Origin: Gonocerus acuteangulatus
Lineage: Eukaryota > Arthropoda > Insecta > Hemiptera > Coreidae
NCBI GenBank assembly: GCA_946811695.1
Contig: OX328123.1
Coordinates: 154,360,438 to 154,424,437 of the forward strand
Reading direction: 5' to 3'
DNA: 64,000 nucleotides
Part shown: in pieces, positions 23,328 through 33,713 of the stretch
How positions within the stretch are numbered: position 1 is the first letter of the stretch
Layout: each line of letters opens with the position of its first letter
Translations under genes and position numbers: made by a program
Notes under the pieces: generated by a model
Databases searched by the model: none
The model's input: the letters and a program-made list of their open reading frames with translations, nothing else
Told to the model about the DNA's origin: nothing

Positions 23328-23833
23328 ACTCCTTAGTTTAGTCGCGCTTCAGCCATTGAACTGTGAAGTTTTGTATTTTTGTGAAAGTTTAGTGGTTCAT
23401 TGAGCTCGAAATTGAACTAAACTTGCTCAAATGATTAATTAATCGTTGAGTGTAGACTCTTTGAATTTTCCCCAGAATTCCTGCACAAAAACAACGAGAA
23501 ATAAGTGAGTAAAGTTGCAGTATATATTGTGATTTCTCTGCCCTGCCTCACGGTAAGCGAGAGGTGGGGGCTATTCCTGTCTCTACAGAACAGTCCCCCT
23601 CTACTAGCTGCCTCCCTAGCTAGCTCAGAAACTAGGGGCCTTCACGGGAATCGAGATACTCCTCCCGCATCACCTCTCTGGCTCAGGGCTAACGTCTTGG
23701 AGTCCGGGGCTAAGAAGTCCGAGTTCAAGACTCCTATTGGCGCCTTATATTTTTTATTGCAAAAAATATATCTATCTATATTTCTTTTGCTCGTTTATTT
23801 TTATTTTCCACGTACGCGTGCTTATAATAATTT

Positions 23834-25141
23834 ATGGGAGGATTTTACCACATGGTAATGGCAAGCGGTGGTAAACGATCCAGGTCAGCTGGCAGCTCCC
23901 CTCCTACGTCACCGTCCAAGAACACGCGTTCTAGAAGGAAGATCTCGAAGAAACCGCCCTTAAAAAATGAGAATTCGTCAACATCAGCTGAAGGAACTCC
24001 CGGTACATCTAAAATCAATGGAGAAACAAAGGAAGAGTCTGCATTTTTCACAGTCAACCCATTCCAAGCGTTACAGAAGGAGCAAGAAGAGGATATGGAA
24101 ACCGAAAAATCACAAGATAAAATCATAAGGCCTCCCCCCATATTTGTCAGCAATATCCAAAACATAAAAATTTTCTGCACTCATCTTAATCAAAAAGTTA
24201 AATCACAAACATATACCTGCATAAATAGAACCAACACAACAAAGATATCTTGTACAACACCTGACACATATAGAGCAATAATAAAATATTTAAACGATTC
24301 AAAGGCTCAATACCACACGTATCAACCGAAGTATGAACGTGCCCTACGAGTGGTTATACGAAATCTCCATCCCTCCACCCCTCCAGAAGAGATCATTGAA
24401 GAACTCGCTTCACCAGCGAGGCAAGCGACGAATGTCATCGTCAAGAGATCAACCGACCAAGGAATGATGAAAGTTGCCTTACCCCTCTTTTTTGTGGATC
24501 TTGATCAACAGCCAAATGTTGATAGAATTTACAGCATCACCAGGCTTTACCACACTAGAGTACAAGTTGAAAAACCATACCGCAAACGGGAGCCGGTACA
24601 GTGTACAAATTGCCAGTCGTATAACCACACAAAGACATATTGTAATTACATTCCAAGATGTGTCAGGTGTGGAGAAAACCACAAGAGCCAGGAGTGCAGC
24701 AAGCCAAAGGAAAGCCCCGCGGTGTGTGCACTTTGCTCTCAAAAGCACCCGGCTAACTACAAGGGTTGCCAAACATTCAAAAATTTAAAAAGAATGAGCA
24801 ACACCCGGCAGCGAAACTACGGTGAGTTGCCTCCTGGTGAAGAACGCCCACAGCCCACCAGAAGAGTTGAAGCTGGAGTTTCCTTCGCACAACTCGCTGC
24901 CGGACCTAGCCAACAAGAAGAACCAGTACTCAATGAGACAGCTCCCGCCGACCAACATCCAGGCAACACATCAACACCGACTCCAAGACGGGCTACTCCC
25001 TTCATTCCTCCACCAACTTCCTCCAATGACATCACTTCCCTCCTTAAGACCTTCTTGTCAGACTTCAGATCCCTTATTAGTCCTCTCATTACCCTCCTTA
25101 ATACTATATTTACTCACCTGCTCCCAACCCTTTCAAAATGA
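23834..25141 (+). CDS. Jockey ORF1, Gag-like nucleic acid-binding protein
   Basis: The 435-residue protein should bind element RNA and package it with ORF2 protein for target-primed reverse transcription. The N-terminal 60 residues are basic and Ser-rich. A central region (about 95-220) fits the RRM-like domain before the knuckles in Jockey Gag proteins. Three zinc knuckles follow at about residues 252-310: CTNCQSYNHTKTYC, CVRCGENHKSQEC and CALCSQKHPANYKGC. The C-terminus is Pro/Thr-rich. No stop or frameshift is present. An internal methionine eight codons in (MASGGKRSR) is an alternative start. The stop TGA overlaps the ORF2 ATG, suggesting reinitiation. Confidence 0.93.
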   Translation: MGGFYHMVMASGGKRSRSAGSSPPTSPSKNTRSRRKISKKPPLKNENSSTSAEGTPGTSKINGETKEESAFFTVNPFQALQKEQEEDMETEKSQDKIIRPPPIFVSNIQNIKIFCTHLNQKVKSQTYTCINRTNTTKISCTTPDTYRAIIKYLNDSKAQYHTYQPKYERALRVVIRNLHPSTPPEEIIEELASPARQATNVIVKRSTDQGMMKVALPLFFVDLDQQPNVDRIYSITRLYHTRVQVEKPYRKREPVQCTNCQSYNHTKTYCNYIPRCVRCGENHKSQECSKPKESPAVCALCSQKHPANYKGCQTFKNLKRMSNTRQRNYGELPPGEERPQPTRRVEAGVSFAQLAAGPSQQEEPVLNETAPADQHPGNTSTPTPRRATPFIPPPTSSNDITSLLKTFLSDFRSLISPLITLLNTIFTHLLPTLSK

Positions 25142-26056
25142 TTCCCTCTCCCACACACAAATCCTTGTCCATCCTACTTTGGAATGCTAACGGCATCACA
25201 AATCACACAAACGAACTGACTACATTACTACAAGAGAAAAATATAGATGTCGCACTCATCACTGAAACACGACTTACCAAAAATAAACATTTACGGATTC
25301 AGGACTACAACACTTACCGTACCGACCACCCAGACGGTAAAGACCATGGCGGATCTGCCATCCTAATACGAAGAACCTTATCCCATCACCCCCGTCCTAC
25401 CAATCCAACACATTCACTCCAAGCCGCCACTATTACAATCTCAACATTTTCCTTCCCAATTTCCCTGTCAGCTGTCTACTGTCCTCCTAATAAACCTCTA
25501 ATTGAGTCAGAAATTCTAGATCTTCTAGAATCCCTAGGTTCCAAATTCCTTCTAGGAGGTGATTTCAACGCCAAGCATCTTCAGTGGGGGTCAAGGGTAA
25601 CCAATTCCCGTGGTCGTACCCTACTCTCTGCACTCTCCTCAAAGTACTGCTCAACCATTTCCCCGAATTCCCCAACATACTGGCCTACCGATCCAAACCG
25701 TATCCCCGATCTAATAGATTTCTTTGTATCCTTTGGTCTTACATCCGTCTTCACCTCAATAGTTACCCTGGATGACTTATCCTCTGATCATAGTCCTCTA
25801 ATCCTTACACTCTCGCTACAACCTATTCCAAAGCCCCAACCTCCTTCCTTAATCACTGGACCTATCGATTGGAACCTCTTCCGATCCCTCCTTGAAGACA
25901 CCATTAACCTCAACATTTCCCTTAAAACCCCTGAAGACCTTGATATAGCTGCCCAACAATTCACAACCTCCATTCAGCAATGTGCATGGAATTCCTCCCT
26001 TCCTAAACGCCATCATCACCCAATCCCAGCTGAAAGTCCTCTACCCCAATCCCTAA
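25138..26056 (+). CDS. Jockey ORF2, endonuclease part (before the frameshift)
   Basis: This is the N-terminal part of ORF2, an APE-type endonuclease that nicks the target DNA. Visible motifs in order are LLWNANGI, ALITETRL (catalytic Glu), GGSAILIRR, AVYCPPN, LGGDFNAKH, PDLIDFF and the terminal SSDHSPLIL with the catalytic Asp-His. All expected motifs are present. After residue about 305 the natural frame is lost. The open frame continues to 26172 with a meaningless tail because of one extra A in the AA at 26055-26056. The rest of the protein is in the next frame. Confidence 0.9.
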
Positions 26057-27826
26057 CGCCAAGCACGAGCTCTGTGGCAGAGAACTCGCCATCCCTCCGA
26101 CCGTCGCTCTTACAATCAATTATGCCGATTAGTAAAGCGACAACTAATCCAACATCGTTCCGAATCCTTTAATTCCTACCTTTCATCTCTATCAACCTCC
26201 GACAAATCCCTTTGGAATGCTACTCGCAAAATCCTAAAATACCATCCTGTATCTCCCCCCCTCCGTCGAGAGGACAGCACATGGGCCACCTCCGACGAAG
26301 AGAAATCCGAGTTGTTTGCTAATCATCTCAAAAAAACATTTACTCCTCATCCTCCACCTGATCCTGAATCCCATTTACCGGGATTAGATGATTTCCTACA
26401 ATCCCCACTTCCTCTCTCCCTACCACCAAATGCAGTCAATCCATCTGAAGTTAAATTTCTAATATCCCGACTAACTTCCCGGAAATCCCCTGGTTACGAC
26501 CTCATCACCTCCAGAATCCTTAAACAGCTTCCAACCAAGGCCATTGTATTCCTCACCTACATCTACAACTGCATCCTCCGAACAACCCATTATCCCATAC
26601 TCTGGAAATTCTCAATAGTTGTCCTCTTTCCTAAACCTGGTAAACCTCCCAATAATCCTTCGTCCTACCGCCCTATCAGTCTTCTTCCAATATTTTCCAA
26701 ACTATTTGAAAAGATTTTATTAAAGCGCCTACTACCTATCCTAAATTCCTTAAATCTCATCCCATCTCATCAATTCGGCTTCCGCTCCCAACACTCTACA
26801 GTGCAGCAAGGGCTTCGCGTTGTTGATCTCATCTCCTCATCCCTCGAGCGAAAAGAGTATCGCACGTCTGCCTTCTTGGACGTTGCCCAGGCATTCGACC
26901 GAGTCTGGCACACAGGCTTACTCTTCAAGCTCAAAACCCACCATCCCAGCACCCTTTACCTAATCCTTCGCTCCTACCTCTCAGACAGGTTTTTCCAAGT
27001 CCGGCATGGAACAGCCTACTCAGATTATTTCCCTGTGGAAGCGGGAGTTCCTCAGGGTAGTGTCCTCGGTCCCATCCTTTATACCCTATATACAGCTGAC
27101 ATTCCAACACATCCTGACACCCTCCTGGCCACGTATGCAGATGATACGGCCATCCTTTCACCCCACATAAATCCAGACACAGCTTCCCAGAACCTACAAT
27201 CCCATTTAACCCAAATTGAACAGTGGTGCAAAAAGTGGCGCATCAAGATAAACGTCGAAAAATGTCACCAAATAACCTTCACCCTTCGACGTAAAACCTG
27301 TCCTACTGTTTCCTTCAACGACAATCCTTTACCTATAACCAACACCGTCCGATACCTTGGGTTTTATCTTGACTCACGATTAACTTGGAACGCACACATT
27401 AAACATAAACGGCAAGAACTCAATCGACGATTCGGACAACTATACAGACTACTAAATCGAACATCACACTTAACCGTACATAACAAACTAACTGTCTACA
27501 ACTCATTAATAAAACCGATATGGGCTTACGGAATCGAACTCTGGGAGACAGCCAAGCATTCCAACATCCACCGAATCCAAACATTCCAATCCAAAATCCT
27601 ACGTACCATAGTTAATGCTCCTTATTATGTTTCGAATCGCACCCTCCATAATGACCTAAATATTCCTTTTGTCCAAGATATAATCCCTATCCGCTTCTCA
27701 TCTTTCCATAGTAAATTGATTAATCATCCTAATCCTATAGCCCAATCCTTATCCAGCACCAATCATCCTTCCTCTCCACCCAGACGTCTTCATAGGAAGT
27801 GGCCCCGGGATCTACTAACGAAGTGA
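26057..27826 (+). pseudogene. Jockey ORF2, reverse transcriptase part (after the frameshift)
   Basis: This frame continues the ORF2 protein without a stop from 26057 to 27826. The first ATG (26312) is internal. Reverse transcriptase motifs appear in order: SPGYDLI, SSYRPISLLP, HQFGFR, LDVAQAFDRVW (catalytic Asp), GVPQGSVLGP, TYADDTAI (the YADD active site) and VRYLGFYLD. The tail RKWPRDLLTK matches Jockey-type C-termini, with no RNase H domain. All catalytic residues are intact. The single-base insertion upstream is the only visible lesion, so the copy is probably dead for ORF2 yet very young. Confidence 0.9.
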
Positions 27827-28129
27827 AGTGTCGTGAAGTGCTCAAAAGTCAGTGTGATTGTAATAATGATAATTGAGAGTGATATCGATGGATATCTTCT
27901 CTCCTCGTGATATCACAGGCCACGCCTCATTCGCCTCCAATCCTCCCTGCTAGTCGCGGAGTGTGGTTGGATGGCGTAAGGTAACTCCAGGTCATCCTAG
28001 AATCCTTCCTAAAGGAAGGTATTCGGTTGACAACTGGTGGCACCTGAGGCATGGTCAAGCTATACCTATACCTATGTCAAATTCCATAATACATATACTG
28101 TAGATTGTAATATTTCTGTAAATAAATAA

Positions 28130-28184
<55 letters not shown>

Positions 28185-28191
28185 CTTAGTT

Positions 28192-28654
28192 GAAAGTGTG
28201 TTTACAATGGAGCCCACTTTTAGAGATTAGAAAGCACTCTGTTGATAAGACTGTTGACAAACCATGGTTCTGCTTAGGTCACTCCTTTAGTCAAAACAAT
28301 GTCCTAGGATAGTTTTCTTACTCATTCGTTCCCATTGAAATCAATAAGATGAAATCTAATGATTCTAACTAGCTAAATCTGATCTGTTTAAGGTTAGTTC
28401 ATTAGAGAAAAATATATTAAAAATTCATATATAATTAATAAGATTATATAATATTTATATTCTATACACAGAATATTAAATCAATTCTATCACTCAATAT
28501 TCTTTATCAAGAAAAGACTAGACACAACTCCTTCCTACGACTCCACTTTTGTTATTTTAAACGTTTAAAAGAACAAAACAAACACATTTGAAGTTTTAAG
28601 CACTCATTTCTCTGACTGACATCGACTAATCAAAAATGTCTTCAGAACCTTTTT
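28192..28654. other. Family A fragment between Jockey and family B
   Basis: The part 28560-28655 (AAACACATTTGAAGTTTTAA and the following CTGACATCGACTAATC) is a family A internal segment. The rest is AT-rich without features. Confidence 0.5.
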
Positions 28655-28784
28655 AGCACTTTCCTCCGAAGGAAAGTAGCTATTGAGGTTGGACTCATGA
28701 CGGAATTTTTGAAAAATTTCTTCAAATCTTTATCGATCCTACCTAGTAGACACCGAAAATGACCCCCGTTAAAATTTATATATA

Positions 28785-28842
<58 letters not shown>

Positions 28843-29918
28843 TATATATATGTGTCTGTTAACACGATAGCGGCCAGAGTTTTTGTTTTTTCGTCACGAA
28901 ACTTGGTATATAGCATTCAATTAGCAAACGATTGAACGAGTTCGTTAACCACCAAAGTCGGTCTACCGGAAGGGGGGGGGGGTTTACCCCGAACCCAAAA
29001 CACTAATTTGACTATGTCAGCCGTAATATTTGTTATATTTCAACGAAACTTGGTATTCGTAGTGGTAATATAGAGAGAAAAGTGAGATATAAAAATGAAC
29101 TAGATCGGTTCATTAGAAGGGGGGGTTTACTCCGGACCCACAATACCAATTCGCCACTACCAGCCGTGATTTTTGGTATATTTCGATGAAAATCGGTATT
29201 CGTAGTGGTAATCCACAGGTAAATAACTGTTGTAAAAATAAACTAAATCGGTTCATTAGGAGGGGGGGGGTTACTCCGGACCCACAATACCAATTCGCCA
29301 CTACCAGCCGTGATTTTTGGTATATTTCGACGAAACTCGGTATTCTTAGTGGTAATCTACAGGTAAATATGTGTTGTAAAAATAAACTAAATCGGTTCAT
29401 TAGAAGGGGGGGTTTACTCTTGACCCAAATTCTTAATATACTCATACCGGTCGTAATTTCTGCTGTATTGTAACGAAACGCGGTATACGTCGTGGGTAAC
29501 TCATGAGAAAGAAGTGTTGTAAAAATGAGCTGAATCGGTCAATCGGAAAGCGGGGGTTTAATTTGTAATATATTTCAATAGAATAGCCCGTCAGACGTAG
29601 GTTCACAAAGCCGCCGCAAGGAGCGCTTTCTACCACTAGAGTGACTGTATCCTGATCCTGCGTTAGATCAAAATACGATAATATGAGGTTTTTTTTATTT
29701 ATTACGTAGTGTAATAGGTACCATTTGTAAACATAACTCTGGAAGCAAATTATTAATTGATCAGTTACTCATTACAAATTTAAAAGAGAACTATTCATGT
29801 TTTTATTTTATTTATGTAGGATATTTTAAGCAAATTGTTCTGGAAAGCAATCTACACTACCCAAATTCTGAGGAAAGTGCTTAGTTATGCAGCTCCTGCG
29901 TGACGGACTTTTTTGTAG
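28655..29918 (-). mobile_element. Family B stem-loop element, complete copy
   Basis: The left end is the palindrome TTTCCTCCGAAGGAAA. The right end is AAGCACT-like (GTGCTTAGTTATGCAGC) followed by TCCTGCGTGACGGAC. Inside are a (TA)n tract and, at 28930-29560, three to four degenerate ~130-bp internal repeats, each with a G run (TTCATTAGAAGGGGGG). An inverted shorter copy lies at 31066-31968. Subterminal inverted motifs, a microsatellite and a terminal stem-loop recall HINE/DINE-1 elements. Confidence 0.75.
28777..28851. repeat. (TA)n microsatellite in family B
   Basis: TA tract at the conserved internal position of family B. Confidence 0.95.
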
Positions 29919-30034
29919 AGAATTTAGTAAGATTTTGAATGGTAACCTTTCTCTTAACACGGTTTCTCAACCGTTTTCGAGATATTAAGGAACATATACG
30001 AAGCTCCCAAAACTTATATATGGCGAACAGATAA

Positions 30035-30037
<3 letters not shown>

Positions 30038-30085
<48 letters not shown>
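30038..30085. repeat. (AT)n microsatellite
   Basis: Pure AT tract after a family A fragment (29920-30030). Confidence 0.95.
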
Positions 30086-30087
<2 letters not shown>

Positions 30088-30371
30088 TATTTTTGTTTTA
30101 TTTACAAATATTTACCTAAACAAAATGAATATTCAAACCCTACATTATATTTGCACCAACCCAATACCCGAGCGTCAGTAACTGCATAGCCTGCGAGTAG
30201 ACGAGGAGTGGGGGAGCCGACACGAAGCTATCCATATATACAAATTTGAACTTGAAGTAAAAAATGATTGTAATTCTTACAAAGTACTCGAAGTAATACA
30301 AGATATTACGCTGAGACAAAAGTAATGTTAACCCTTTCCCTATCAAGATAAGCGCAAGGTGAACGGTTCTG

Positions 30372-30765
30372 CTGTACGGGATATTCGCCCACAGCCTTGG
30401 GTCCCCTGTACGGGATACTCACACCCAGCCTCGGGTTTCCTGCACGGGATACTCGTACCCAGCCTCGGGTCTCCTGCACGGGATACTCACACCCAGCCTC
30501 GGGTTTCCTGTACGGGATACTCGTACCCAGCCTCGGGTCCCCTGTACGGGATACTCGTACCCAGCCTCGGGTCCCCTGTACGGGATACTCGTACCCAGCC
30601 TCGGGTCCCCTGTACGGGATACTCGTACCCAGCCTCGGCTTTCCTGTACGGGATACTCGTACCCAGCCTTGGGTCCCCTGTACGGGATACTCACACCCAG
30701 CCTCGGGTTTCCTGTACGGGATACTCGTACCCAGCCTCGGGTCCCCTGTACGGGATACTTTTGCA
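30372..30765. repeat. 34-bp GC-rich minisatellite, about 12 copies
   Basis: CTGTACGGGATACTC recurs every 34 bases. Two main variants differ at the bases after ACTC (gta or aca) and after GGGT (cc or tt). It is GC-rich in an AT-rich setting. Because 34 is not a multiple of three, all plus frames stay open and give spurious repeat proteins. Confidence 0.93.
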
Positions 30766-30879
30766 TCTCCCGCTAATAGCGTCTTTTCGATCTTTTTTCT
30801 TAAAACTCGTCTTTATAATTCTCATTTTTGTTTGAGTGTGAAATATTTCTAAGTTGAATAACTTTATTTAAGAGTTATA

Positions 30880-31063
30880 GCCAACGGCCATAGCCACTTT
30901 GAATGCACCGGTTCCCGTAGATCACCGAAGTTAAGCAACGTCGGGCGTGGTCAGGACCTGAATGGGTGAGCGAAAACGTGCTGTTGGTGTTATAAAATGG
31001 TGGCAACCTGTAGATAGCCCGGTGTTAATAGCCTAATTGTTGACACGCTGTTAAAAACGAAAA
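30880..31063 (+). mobile_element. 5S rRNA-derived SINE or retro-pseudogene
   Basis: Bases 30880-30990 match 5S rRNA: GCCAACGGCCATA, GATCACCGAAGTTAAGCAAC, GTCGGGCGTGGTCAG and TGAATGGGTGA, ending GTGCTGTTGG. About 14 bases before the end are missing, so it is no functional 5S gene. It then continues into a ~70-base tail with a GTGT/ACAC stem (31022-31025 and 31043-31046) and TTAAAAACGAAAAA, homologous to the SINE tail at 8452. A 5S head plus a LINE-like tail is the SINE3 plan. It abuts the family B copy on its right. Confidence 0.75.
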
Positions 31064-31065
31064 AA

Positions 31066-31788
31066 AGGTCCGTCACGCAGGAGCTGCATAACTAAGCACT
31101 TTCCCCAGAATTTGGGTAGTGCAGACTGCTTTCCAGAACAATTTGCTTAAAATATCCTACATAAATAAAATAAAAACGTGAATAGTTCTCTTTTAATTTT
31201 GTAATGAGTAACTGATCAATTATTAATTTGCTTCCAGAGTTATGTTTACACATGGTACCTATTACACTACGTAATAAATACAAAAAACCTCATATTATCG
31301 TACTTTGATCTAACGCAGGAACAGGATACAGTCACTCTAGTGGTAGAAAGCGCTCCTTGCGGCGGCTTTGTGAACCTACGTCTGGAGTAAACCCCCCCCC
31401 CCTCCTAATGAACCGATTTAGTTTATTTTTACAACACATATTTACCTGTGGATTAGCACTACGAATACCGAGTTTCGTCGAAATATACCAAAAATCACGG
31501 TTGGTAGTGGCGAATTGGTATTGTGGGTCCCCCCTTCTAATGAACCGATTTAGTTCATTTTTATATCTCTCTTTTCTCTCTATATTACCACTACGAATAC
31601 CAAGTATCGTTGAAATAAAACAAATATTACGGCTGACATAGTCAAATTAGTGTTTTGGGTTCGGCGTAAACCCCTCCTTCCGGTAGACCGACTTTGGTGG
31701 TTAACGAACTCGTTCAATTGTATATATATATATATATGTCTGTTAACACGATAGCGGCCAGAGTTTTGGTTTTTTCGTCACGAAACTT

Positions 31789-31845
<57 letters not shown>

Positions 31846-31968
31846 TTTAACGGGGGTCATTTCCGGTGTCTACTAGGTAAGATCGATAAAGATTTGAAGA
31901 AATTTTTCAAAAATTCCGTCATGAGTCCAACCTCAATAGCTACTTTCCTTCGGAGGAAAGTGCTAAAA
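31066..31968 (+). mobile_element. Family B stem-loop element, second copy
   Basis: It starts GGTCCGTCACGCAGGAGCTG and ends CTTCGGAGGAAAGTGCTAAA. It lacks one or two of the internal ~130-bp repeats of the 28655 copy, lies inverted to it, and holds two (TA)n tracts. Confidence 0.75.
31791..31842. repeat. (TA)n microsatellite in family B
   Basis: TA tract. The 5' side repeats the CACGAAACTTGGTATATA phrase. Confidence 0.95.
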
Positions 31969-32069
31969 AAGAGGAAGTTATATTGTATGCGCGTAAAACA
32001 CAAACAAAATCACTTCTATTTACCATTTGTCCTGTATTTAATGAAGCAATCTATGGATTCTATTGAATA

Positions 32070-32306
32070 CTACCGGTGCCCGCGACTTCGTCCGGGTGGA
32101 TAGCGACTCAGGGCTGCATTTTTGGATATGTCTTTTGGTTTATTATGAATTATTATTAAACACTTAATTAAAAGAAATGGACTTTACAGTAATGCTTCTC
32201 TATAATGATATCATTCGTATAGCCATCGGGGTTCTAGGCACACTGTGTGTATATTACACGCCGTATTAGAGCCGATTTTTACTCTCACATAACATTCAAT
32301 CAGTTT
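32070..32306 (-). mobile_element. Helitron-like fragment, left part
   Basis: It shares GTGCCCGCGACTTCGTCC and the following ~200 bases with 10709-10870, then the segment AGCCGATTTTTAC seen at 49480. The element resumes at 33508 after a Jockey insertion and ends near 33675 (AAGGCACTTCCC). Confidence 0.6.
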
Positions 32307-33507
32307 TTTTTTCTATTAGTATACGTTTATTTAACATCTGTACATTTGGGGAGTACATTAGTTAAGTTTGCTCTCAAATATAAATAATAATGTATACAGA
32401 AACTGATTAATACATAGTTAATAGACAAAATAAATAAAAACAAATAAATAAAAACAAATAAATAAAAATAATTAAAAAAAGTATATAAAAACAAAACAAA
32501 AAAAAAACAATGAATAAGAAATAATAATAATGATAATAACACTTTTGGGAGGAGCCAATCAATGATCGCACTTCCTACTCAGAATAATGTTTTGTCCTTA
32601 GTTAATTAATCACGAGGCCAATGTCTCTTGAGCCTTCTAGCCGGTTTTTTTGGGTTGGTTAGGGAGGAAAGGGTTTGTGCTCAGGGATTGGGATGGAAAG
32701 ACAATTTGAAATGAAAGGTTAGGAAACGGGATGTTACCAGTTCTTGAACGAAAGGGATGTTGAGGTCATTGTGAAGCGTTTTATTGAAAACGTAGAAAGG
32801 AGCTTTGACTATTTTGCGGAGGACTTTGGATTGGAACGCCTGTATTCTCTGTATGTTAGACGTTCTAGTTGTTCCCCAGAGTTCAAGTCCGTGAGTCCAA
32901 ATAGGTCGGATTAGTTTGTTCTGTATTGTCAGTGTTGATGAAGGTCCTAGTAAGAGTCTGTATCTCCTCTTCAGTTCCTGTCTTTTAAGTCGGGTGTGTG
33001 GGTTCCAAGTGAGTCTACTGTCTAGTAATAATCCCAGGTAGTGCACTTTGTTGGATATGGGGAGTTCGTGGCTAAATATGACGACTGGAGGGCAGGCTCT
33101 CTTGTTGTTGGGCGAATGTAATTTGGCAGCATTTCTGAGGACTCACCTTAATTTTCCACTTGTTGCACCAGTGCTCGACAGACTCCAGATGTTCTTGTAG
33201 ATAACAGGAAGCAGGTACAGGATCAGGAAAGGAGGAAAATGTGGGTGTATCGTCAGCATATGTGGTTAAGTGTGTGCTGGGATGGGTGGGGGTGTCTGCG
33301 GTGTACAAAAGGTAGAGGAGGGATGGTTAGGAACCAAGAAGGAGGGGACCGAGAACACTTCCCTGCGGTACTCCTAAGGAAATGGGATGGGACCTGGTCA
33401 GTGAGGAACCAGATCTTACTTGGTTGGATAGATAGGATTGCAGGATTAGGAAATATGTGTGAGGAAGTATGCGCTTTACTTTGTATAACGACCCCGGGTG
33501 CCAAACC
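32307..33507 (-). mobile_element. 5'-truncated Jockey-type LINE
   Basis: TTCAATCAGTT and TTCAACCAGTT flank it, an 11-bp target duplication with one change. The 3' end is a poly-T run on the plus strand at 32306. It interrupts a Helitron-like fragment. Confidence 0.8.
32681..33500 (-). pseudogene. Jockey reverse transcriptase fragment
   Basis: In several frames the minus strand gives DQVPSHFLRSTAGKCSRSPP (33253-33500), TADTPTHPSTHLTTYADDTP (33072-33308, YADD box kept) and YLGLLLDSRLTWNPH...KVLRKIVKAPFYVFNKTL (32681-33046). These parallel the 26.3-27.8 kb Jockey protein from the VPQGS box to near the C-terminus. At least two frameshifts separate the parts. It is related to, but clearly different from, the full-length element. 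Confidence 0.85.
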
Positions 33508-33713
33508 AGTTCAACCAGTTAAAGATAAACTTATGAAATTTTACACATATATTATCTTAATAGATGTAAGTAAAATTTAAAAGTTTCATAATTCTAAGTT
33601 GAAGAGTTTTCGGTAGGAAAATCGGAATTTATACTACACTCACTCACTTATAAAAATTATAAGGCACTTCCCAACAAGCTAGCGACTTGAAATTAGGATG
33701 AAAGGCATTAGGG

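Larger units (their letters stand above)
23339..28180 (+). mobile_element. Full-length Jockey-type non-LTR retrotransposon
   Basis: The 4.84-kb element is bordered by ACTCCTTAGTT at 23328-23338 and again at 28181-28191, an 11-bp target duplication. It starts TAGTCGCGCTTC, has a 5' UTR of about 0.5 kb, two overlapping frames (ATGA overlap at 25138-25141), a 0.3-kb 3' UTR and a long poly(A) of about 45 bases ending at 28180. Intact ends and the long poly(A) suggest a recent insertion. Only one frameshift separates it from a coding-complete copy. Confidence 0.95.

Noticed and set aside
23845..24180. Minus-strand frames opposite the Jockey ORFs (also 24479-24772, 24817-25089, 26931-27161)
   Set aside because: They are shadows of the real plus-strand frames.
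30359..30852. Repetitive open frames in three phases over the 34-bp array
   Set aside because: A 34-bp unit without stops keeps all phases open; there is no start context, signal or homologue.
30880..30990. Functional 5S rRNA gene
   Set aside because: About 14 bases before the 3' end are missing, several paired positions are changed, and a retroposon tail follows.
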